This document shows, one piece after another, positions 6,883 to 11,965 of a stretch of DNA of 13,174 bases. This DNA comes from Devosia sp. (lineage in GTDB: Bacteria > Pseudomonadota > Alphaproteobacteria > Rhizobiales > Devosiaceae), in the NCBI GenBank assembly GCA_011322005.1, contig DROE01000129.1, positions 1 through 13,174 on the forward strand, given 5' to 3'. Within the stretch, counting starts at the first letter, position 1. Each line of letters starts with the position of its first letter. The position numbers were made by a program, and so were the translations under genes. The notes beneath the pieces are model-generated. The model had not been told where the DNA came from and did not search any database. It saw nothing but the letters and a program-made list of their open reading frames with translations.

Positions 6883-7925
6883 ACAACACTAGGGAACTCC
6901 CCCACCGCCCGCTTGGCAATACCGGACTGTCTATGTCCATACTTGGTTTTGGGGGTGTTCAGGTTGGCGACTATTTTGTCAGAATGACAGAGGAGACGGC
7001 GCGTGCGGCCATTTCCCAGGCCTGGAACGAGGGCATTCGCTATTTTGACACCTCGCCGAAATATGGCACGGGTCTGTCAGAGCATCGGATCGGCGCCGGG
7101 TTGCGGGGATACTCTCGGGACGATTTCGTACTGTCCACCAAGGTGGGCCGCCGTCTTGAACCGGCACCGGAACTGGATCGGGATCCCGAGCATCGCGGGC
7201 TTCCATACCGGCTGGTCACCGACTTTGGCTACGACGCCACGATGCGCGTCATCGAGGGCAGTCTCAATCGGCTGGGCCTCTCGCGTATCGACATCGCCTA
7301 TATGCACGATCTGGAGCCGGGCACTTTTGGCGACGAGTATCCCGGAATTTTTCGCCAGGCCGTTGACGGCTGTTACCGGGCGCTGGACGAACTGCGCGGC
7401 CAGGGTGTGATTCGCGGAATTGGCGGCGGCATGAACGCGGCTGAGGCCAGCGTTAGTTTGATGCGCGCCGTTGATCTGGACTGTTTGATGTTTGCGGGCC
7501 GATACACTCTTCTGGAACAGCAAACGCTCGATGATGTCATGGCGCTGGCCTTGGAAAAAAATGTCGGGATCGTCATCGGCGCGCCCTTCAACACCGGCGT
7601 GCTGGCGACCGGAGTGGTGCCAGATGCCCGCTATAACAACAAGCCGCTCAAGCCCGAATTGCGGGCACGGGTGCACAGGATCGAAAAGATTTGTGCCCGT
7701 CACGACGTGGCGCTGCCGGCGGCGGCGATGCAATTCCCACTGGCGCATCCGGCCACCGTCAGCGTGGTTTGCGGAATTGCCAACGCGGACGAAGCAACCC
7801 GCAATCGCGACTTGATCATGCGCTCCATTCCCGGTGATTTCTGGGCGCAGATGCGCGAGGAAGGGTTGATCCGCCCCGATGCCCCCACGCCTGCCGGTCA
7901 AGCATTTGGAGCGTTTCCAGGATGA
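6879..7925 (+). CDS. aldo/keto reductase, D-threo-aldose 1-dehydrogenase / pyridoxal 4-dehydrogenase-like
   Basis: A 348-residue NAD(P)-dependent oxidoreductase with an (alpha/beta)8 barrel. It starts at ATG 6879, with AAGGAG at 6866-6872. The AKR catalytic residues are all visible: Asp and Tyr in YFDTSPKYG, Lys in STKVGR, His in YMHDLE. The opening HRPLGNTGLSMSILGFGG is typical. The body and the C-terminal block (HPATVSVVCGIANADEATRN) resemble the AKR group annotated as L-fucose/D-threo-aldose dehydrogenase or pyridoxal 4-dehydrogenase. A sugar substrate is favoured by the sugar-type transporter scar directly upstream. It appears intact although its operon partners are ruined. The longer open frame to 6693 is remnant sequence, not protein. 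Confidence 0.88.
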   Translation: MNNTRELPHRPLGNTGLSMSILGFGGVQVGDYFVRMTEETARAAISQAWNEGIRYFDTSPKYGTGLSEHRIGAGLRGYSRDDFVLSTKVGRRLEPAPELDRDPEHRGLPYRLVTDFGYDATMRVIEGSLNRLGLSRIDIAYMHDLEPGTFGDEYPGIFRQAVDGCYRALDELRGQGVIRGIGGGMNAAEASVSLMRAVDLDCLMFAGRYTLLEQQTLDDVMALALEKNVGIVIGAPFNTGVLATGVVPDARYNNKPLKPELRARVHRIEKICARHDVALPAAAMQFPLAHPATVSVVCGIANADEATRNRDLIMRSIPGDFWAQMREEGLIRPDAPTPAGQAFGAFPG

Positions 7926-7928
7926 GGG

Positions 7929-7946
7929 GAACCGGTTGTCCGGTTC
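7929..7946 (+). other. hairpin after the aldo/keto reductase gene
   Basis: GAACCGG and CCGGTTC form a perfect 7-bp stem with loop TTGT, 3 bases after the stop. No T-run follows. The structure may stabilise the mRNA 3' end or help stop transcription between this gene and the convergent CRISPR accessory operon. The rest of the gap to 8070 shows no gene. Confidence 0.35.
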
Positions 7947-8070
7947 GCGAAAGCGCAACCAACCAAAGATTTGCAGCCAGGCTTTTATTCAAACAATGCG
8001 GACAGGTGCCAAGAGCGGCGCAGTCATAAAATACTGTGATGGAATTTGGGGGCATTGACGCTTTTTTGTT

Positions 8071-9177
8071 TCACTGATGGTCACCCAGTTCATCCACCAC
8101 CCATGCACCATTTTCTTCGTGCAGGTATATACGCTTCGCATCCTTGTCTGACCAGGCATCTATCTGATGGGTTGAGGGAGCTTTGGCACCACCCTTGACA
8201 GGATGAAAGTCCAGGCTGTTTAGCCTTCCGGCAGGTTCGCCATTCAGGAACGCGGCAAACCGTTCCATGGCGCGATTTACCAGGCGCATCCGGTCGCAAG
8301 GCAAGCCTTCCACACTGCGGTAAAACTTGTCTGAATAGACAATTCTCTCATGAGGGGATGCCAGCAATTTCCTGCCCGACATTTCAGACAGCGCCTTTTT
8401 CCAGATCAACCGGCCCCATTCCGATAGCGTTGCGGTTCCTTCGACTTCAAACAGAAGGCTTCCGGCGATTTTTGCCGCGCGCACGGTCTCTACCGGTACT
8501 CCGGTTCCGGACGCCAGTTCGCGGAACAATTCAAACTGCTCGCTCATGTCCCCCTCAGCATCAACGCAGACCGGAATGCGAGGGATGTGCATCAGTTCTT
8601 CACTGCCCTCAAACAGGTAAACCGTTTCGCTGGCCCAGAGCATTGCAGCGGTCTGCAAAAAGCCGTTTATGCCCTTGAAGCCGCCGGTGAGATTGAAAAC
8701 TACGCGCCAGCCGTCATCTTCAGCCCCCTCAATGCGCTCCACAAGATCGGGGACGATGCCTGAAAGGGCCAAGCGCAACTCCTCCCCGCGAGCCGTGCGC
8801 AGGTCCTTGATGCTCCAAATTTCCACGGACATGCCTTGCCCGGACAGCCAGCCTGAAAGAACATCCGCTGCCTGGCGCCCAACAAAGGTGTCGGTCACAA
8901 CAAGCACATGATGAAAGGTCGGGGGTTCCTCAAACTCCTCTTCGTAGGAAAGAATGGCGTTCAGCTCCGCGCTCAGCGACTTCAGTGCGCTTCTGTCAGC
9001 GCTCTGAAGCCGTTCCCTGGCGGTCTTCACAGCACCGACTACAAGCGCCTTGGCCCTGTCTTCGATATCGTCTTCGGTCAGGTTTGCAATGACAAACAAC
9101 TTGCTGCGATCGTCGGGCTGCAGGCAAGCGCGCAACAGACTGATGCCAACCGTGGAAATGAGGTAGATTTTGCTCAT
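8071..9177 (-). CDS. cami1: CARF-wHTH-RelE protein, Cami1-like CRISPR-associated mRNA interferase
   Basis: A 368-residue type III CRISPR ancillary protein. Residues ~1-200 form a CARF domain of the TIGR02619 type: MSKIYLISTVGISLL, the core strand HHVLVVTDTFVG and the ligand-loop motif VVFNLTGGFKGINGFLQTAA. Residues ~210-272 look like a winged-helix linker (TLSEWGRLIWKKAL). Residues ~278-368 have RelE-toxin layout: IVYSDKFYRSVEGLPCDRMR, HPVKGG, THQIDAWSDKDAKRIYLHE, ending VVDELGDHQ, with basic/aromatic residues K329, K332, R349, Y351 and H367. This is the architecture of Cami1, in which cyclic tetra-adenylate binding to CARF activates ribosome-dependent mRNA cleavage. Its ATG overlaps the stop of the membrane protein gene (ATGA), so it is last in the operon. 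The RelE call is from pattern only. Confidence 0.8.
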   Translation of the reverse strand: MSKIYLISTVGISLLRACLQPDDRSKLFVIANLTEDDIEDRAKALVVGAVKTARERLQSADRSALKSLSAELNAILSYEEEFEEPPTFHHVLVVTDTFVGRQAADVLSGWLSGQGMSVEIWSIKDLRTARGEELRLALSGIVPDLVERIEGAEDDGWRVVFNLTGGFKGINGFLQTAAMLWASETVYLFEGSEELMHIPRIPVCVDAEGDMSEQFELFRELASGTGVPVETVRAAKIAGSLLFEVEGTATLSEWGRLIWKKALSEMSGRKLLASPHERIVYSDKFYRSVEGLPCDRMRLVNRAMERFAAFLNGEPAGRLNSLDFHPVKGGAKAPSTHQIDAWSDKDAKRIYLHEENGAWVVDELGDHQ

Positions 9178-9791
9178 CTTGCCGGTGACTTGTTTGCGGC
9201 TGCTTCTATCCGCTTGGGCATCTGCGAGGCTCCGCTCTCTGCATCCGCCAGTTCAAAGCCCTTGGGTGCTTCATCCAGATTCCATTTGCTGATGTCCCTG
9301 TCCGGCTCCATTTTGGAAAAGTCGATGATATAGGTGCGCGGCCCCGGTGTGGTGCTTTCCTTTGGTTCAAACCAATACCAGATGCCGAATGCTTTCTCCC
9401 TGCAACGCGTTTTTATCTGGCAAGCATTCGAAACCGCCGATTTTATGAATTTCCACTCTTCAAACGGACTAACGTCGAACTTGCGCGCGTCCTCCCAATA
9501 AATCCTTTCCTTTGTACTGTGGTTGAGCCCTCTTGTTTCCAGTTCCCAGCCCTCAAAGGGTCGCCGGGCTTCCCGTTCGCGAAATTCCTGAATTGCCCAG
9601 ACAAGACCTCCACCAAACAGGGTGAATATGAACAGGGATATTGTATTCTCTGCCCACCATTCGCCATCGGTCAATTTTTGTCCGATAATGCTGAACATTG
9701 CGCCCTTTGTGAGCACTGCTCCCAGGCCCACAAAAAGGATCGCAAGGAGAGGGTAAATGTACCAGTGGAAGTTAACACGCAAGAAATTCAT
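9174..9791 (-). CDS. unrecognised two-helix membrane protein of the CRISPR accessory operon
   Basis: 205 residues, no family recognised. Two membrane helices are clear: ~11-33 (YIYPLLAILFVGLGAVLTKG) and ~48-69 (NTISLFIFTLFGGGLVWAIQ). The basic stretch REREARR directly after helix 2 predicts that both ends are cytosolic. The remaining ~135 residues are soluble, rich in Trp/Lys/Glu (GWELETRGLNH, SPFEEWKFIKSAVSNAC, GIWYWFEPKE, TYIIDFSKMEPDRDISKW), with no nuclease or CARF motif that I can see. The start at ATG 9791 is 3 bases after the csx16 stop, and the stop overlaps the cami1 start by 4 bases, so the gene sits inside a tight type III accessory operon. The layout resembles Csx23 (membrane helices plus cyclic-oligoadenylate-binding domain), but I see no sequence proof of homology. 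Confidence 0.85.
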   Translation of the reverse strand: MNFLRVNFHWYIYPLLAILFVGLGAVLTKGAMFSIIGQKLTDGEWWAENTISLFIFTLFGGGLVWAIQEFREREARRPFEGWELETRGLNHSTKERIYWEDARKFDVSPFEEWKFIKSAVSNACQIKTRCREKAFGIWYWFEPKESTTPGPRTYIIDFSKMEPDRDISKWNLDEAPKGFELADAESGASQMPKRIEAAANKSPAR

Positions 9792-9794
9792 GGC

Positions 9795-10082
9795 TCAAAC
9801 CTTCTTCACTTCATATTCCTCAATACTGGCGCCCATCGCATCCATGTCACTTGCGCTCAATTCAGCACCCCTGTGCCCGTGCGGTATGTCAAGGGTCAGA
9901 TGGAAATATCTGGCCCCCCTTTGGCACACCTCACCTGCCAGTGAAACCGGAAGCGTTCCATAAACCTCGTCCCCCCGCGCGATGGTGCTGACATCCAGAT
10001 GCGCCACTTGCTGGGCTTTTATGCCTGCGCGCAGAGCCCAGTCCATGGCGCCCCGATGTCGTGTTACGAAATAGCGGGCCAC
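9795..10082 (-). CDS. csx16: CRISPR-associated protein Csx16 (probable ring nuclease)
   Basis: 95 residues from GTG 10082: ARYFVTRHRGAMDWALRAG, VAHLDVSTIARGDEVYGTLP, AGEVCQRGARYFHLTLDIP, ending LSASDMDAMGASIEEYEVKKV. TRHxGAxxWA, HLD, GTLPVxLAxEVCxRGARYxHL and the ELSAxDM ending are the Csx16 (TIGR02620) signature. Csx16 is found with type III CRISPR systems and has been proposed or reported to degrade cyclic oligoadenylates, switching the response off. GTG 10082 is chosen because it starts the family homology and AAAGGAG lies 6 bases upstream; the frame stays open beyond the divergent cas2 start without homology. It is first in the csx16/membrane protein/cami1 operon. Confidence 0.85.
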   Translation of the reverse strand: MARYFVTRHRGAMDWALRAGIKAQQVAHLDVSTIARGDEVYGTLPVSLAGEVCQRGARYFHLTLDIPHGHRGAELSASDMDAMGASIEEYEVKKV

Positions 10083-10196
10083 CAGATTCTCCTTTGGGTT
10101 GGCTGAAACAGGTTTGAAATGTTTCTTGCCCGCCACACAACCCCTCACAAGCTTGTTTTCCTTGTTAACGCTCACCGGTTCACAGCACAATACGCC
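10083..10196. promoter_or_regulatory. divergent promoter region between csx16 and cas2
   Basis: This 114-bp gap separates the accessory operon (minus) from the adaptation operon (plus). On the plus strand TTGTTA (10162-10167) and CACAAT (10186-10191) are spaced 18 bp. If used, transcription would begin almost at the cas2 ATG (10197), giving a nearly leaderless mRNA. That would agree with the absence of any ribosome binding site before the ATG. On the minus side the csx16 ribosome binding site AAAGGAG (10091-10097) is clear, but no convincing promoter is. Confidence 0.3.
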
Positions 10197-10496
10197 ATGC
10201 CAAAACGCTGGACCTATCTTGTGGCCTATGATTCCCCTTCCGACAGTCGGCGTGCCGGAATGCTCAGGCTGGTGGGGGGGTTTGGCATGGATCCGCAACT
10301 TTCGTTCCACGAATGCCGACTGAGCGCGGGCGAACGGCGCGAGCTTTGGGGCGAGCTAACTCGGTGCGCCAAGCCGGAGCAGGACAGGCTGCTGTTACTG
10401 CGTCTTGATCCCAGAAGTCAGCGCTGGCGGCTGGACGGAAATGACAGGGATGACAGTGCTGATGGCAGCGCGGGCGTACTCACCTATGTCGGCTGA
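10197..10496 (+). CDS. cas2: Cas2 protein, first copy (divergent)
   Basis: 99 residues, MPKRWTYLVAYDSPSDSRRAGML at the start. The beta-strand YLVAYD with D12 is the Cas2 hallmark (ferredoxin-like fold, metal-site Asp). GMDPQLSFHECRLSAGERRELWGEL corresponds to the second half of the fold (usual pattern QxSVFEC), followed by DRLLLLRLDPRS. Cas2 dimers bridge Cas1 dimers in the spacer integration complex. It is shorter and quite different in sequence from the second Cas2 at 11495-11866. Start ATG 10197 has no visible ribosome binding site. It ends 4 bases before the cas1 ATG at 10501, or overlaps cas1 if the earlier ATG (10486) is used. Confidence 0.85.
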   Translation: MPKRWTYLVAYDSPSDSRRAGMLRLVGGFGMDPQLSFHECRLSAGERRELWGELTRCAKPEQDRLLLLRLDPRSQRWRLDGNDRDDSADGSAGVLTYVG

Positions 10497-10500
10497 TCCC

Positions 10501-11508
10501 ATGCAAATCATCCACATTGATCACCGTAATGTTGAACTTGAAGCCCAGGGTCGAAAAATCGTGGCGCGTTCGGCCGGCGTACGCAAGGCAACGGTCCCCA
10601 TGCGTCTGGTGGAGCGTCTGGTCATCACCTCGTCGGCCAAGATCTCCGCCACCCTTATGCTCAAGCTCAACGAACAGCGGACCGGTGTTTTGATTCTGCC
10701 CTCTCGCTACAGGGGTGGCCGCCCCCTGCATATCGCTGAGGCTGCCACAGACGCTGAACTGGTCAGGGCGCAAATTCTTACGGCGGGTTCTCCGGGCGGT
10801 TTTGCACTTGCGCTTCAGTTTGTCCGGATGAAACTGAGCGCCCAGATATTGCTTCTTCAGGAGCTGGAAGCTTGCTACGGAGCAAAGCGCCGATTGTTGA
10901 AAGAGGCCTGCCAGCAACTGCAGCGCGCCAGGGGTCAGCTTGACCTTCCTGACCTGGGTCTCAAAGGCGACATGGATCGCTTGCGCGGCATTGAGGGGGC
11001 GGCGTCGGCGCGGTTTTTCAAGGCGTGGGGGCAATGTTTTGCGCCGGCGCTGAAGTTTAACACCCGCAACCGCCGCCCGCCCATGGATCCGGTCAATGTG
11101 TGTCTTTCGATCGGCTACACACTGGCCCACCATGAGGCTCTGATTGCAGCCTGTACCCGGGGGCTGGCCCCCCATGTTGGCTTTCTGCACGACCCCCGCG
11201 CCAACCGTGACAGTCTGGCCTGTGATATTGTGGAGGCGGTGCGCCCGGTGATTGATCGTTGGGTGTTGCAGCTTTTTCGCGCAAAAACCTTGCGGCCCGA
11301 ACATTTTTCCACAACGCCCGGCGGCTGCCTGTTGGGAAAGGCAGGACGAAAGCTGGTTTATGCCGATTATTTTGAAAACACGGCGCACAAGGTTGCCAGG
11401 GTTTGTGCAAGCCAGGCTGGCTGGATACGCCATGAGCTGGGCTCCAAGGCAAATCCGCCCCTTGACCCCGCGCCCTCGCAACTGGTTACGCTCGATGACA
11501 GGAAATAA
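10501..11508 (+). CDS. cas1: CRISPR integrase Cas1
   Basis: The spacer integrase, 335 residues from ATG 10501 (alternative ATG at 10486 adds five residues). The N-terminal beta domain begins MQIIHIDHRNVELEAQGRKI. The catalytic helical domain carries E165 in RGIEGAASARFFKAW, H230 in GFLHDPRANRDSLACDIVEAVRP, and D242/E245 in the same block, the expected metal ligands. The intact N- and C-terminal parts and normal length suggest a working enzyme. It sits between two different cas2 genes, overlapping the second by 14 bases, and the array follows ~460 bp downstream. No Cas6 or reverse transcriptase fusion is seen. Confidence 0.95.
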   Translation: MQIIHIDHRNVELEAQGRKIVARSAGVRKATVPMRLVERLVITSSAKISATLMLKLNEQRTGVLILPSRYRGGRPLHIAEAATDAELVRAQILTAGSPGGFALALQFVRMKLSAQILLLQELEACYGAKRRLLKEACQQLQRARGQLDLPDLGLKGDMDRLRGIEGAASARFFKAWGQCFAPALKFNTRNRRPPMDPVNVCLSIGYTLAHHEALIAACTRGLAPHVGFLHDPRANRDSLACDIVEAVRPVIDRWVLQLFRAKTLRPEHFSTTPGGCLLGKAGRKLVYADYFENTAHKVARVCASQAGWIRHELGSKANPPLDPAPSQLVTLDDRK

Positions 11509-11866
11509 CCGCAGTCTCTGGCTTGTCGCCTATGATGTACGTGCGCCCCGCCGCTTGCGCCGTGTGCACAAATATGTCTCCCATCTGGGACATGCCTTGC
11601 AATATTCGCTGTTTGTTGCCGACCTGAACCCCGCCGAAGTGGTGCGGGCAAAGGCGGAAATCTCAGACAGGGCCGACCCGGGGCAGGACGATGTCAGATT
11701 TTATTGCCTGCCCCGTGATGTTCGTGGCTCCTGGGCCGGCCCCCTTCCCCGCAGTGCCGACATCGCCGTCTTTGGTTCTCCTGCCGCCGGCCTCGCGCGG
11801 AAACTGGCGCAGTACCCGCTTGATAGTACCCGGCATGCACGGCTTGGGAAAAGGGGTAAACCATGA
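11495..11866 (+). CDS. cas2: Cas2 protein, second copy
   Basis: 123 residues from ATG 11495, inside the end of cas1. The first strand SLWLVAYDVRAPRRLRRVHKYV has D14 at the Cas2 metal-site position. Helix 1 is followed by HLGHALQYSLFVADLNPAEV (pattern GxxxQxSVFxxxL), then DDVRFYCLPRDVRGSWAG, which matches the last strand of canonical Cas2 (VRxYxLP). The C-terminal ~35 residues (IAVFGSPAAGLARKLAQY and basic tail) extend beyond the core. This copy is the more conventional of the two. The array leader begins directly after its stop. Confidence 0.9.
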   Translation: MTGNNRSLWLVAYDVRAPRRLRRVHKYVSHLGHALQYSLFVADLNPAEVVRAKAEISDRADPGQDDVRFYCLPRDVRGSWAGPLPRSADIAVFGSPAAGLARKLAQYPLDSTRHARLGKRGKP

Positions 11867-11965
11867 ACAAAGCGTGGCTTTTTTGTGCAAAAATTGCGGC
11901 AAGAAAATTTTTTGGATTCTCCCCTTGCAACTGTCTGAAAAATATACACAATAAATGGGTCTGGC
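11867..11965 (+). promoter_or_regulatory. CRISPR leader
   Basis: 99 bp between the second cas2 stop and the first repeat, clearly richer in A+T than the flanks, with T/A runs (CTTTTTTGTG, GAAAATTTTTTGG). TTGCAA (11925-11930) and CACAAT (11947-11952), spaced 16 bp, could be the array promoter. It would start transcription close to the first repeat. The same CACAAT hexamer occurs before the first cas2. Its position next to the adaptation genes and the direction of the repeat both support this being the leader end. Confidence 0.6.

Noticed and set aside
7926..8070. Island boundary or attachment site between the aldo/keto reductase and the CRISPR operon
   Set aside because: No tRNA, direct repeat or integrase seen; only a small hairpin.
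10083..10310. N-terminal extension of Csx16 up to 10310
   Set aside because: It would run through the divergent cas2 start, has no homology, and a good ribosome binding site precedes GTG 10082.
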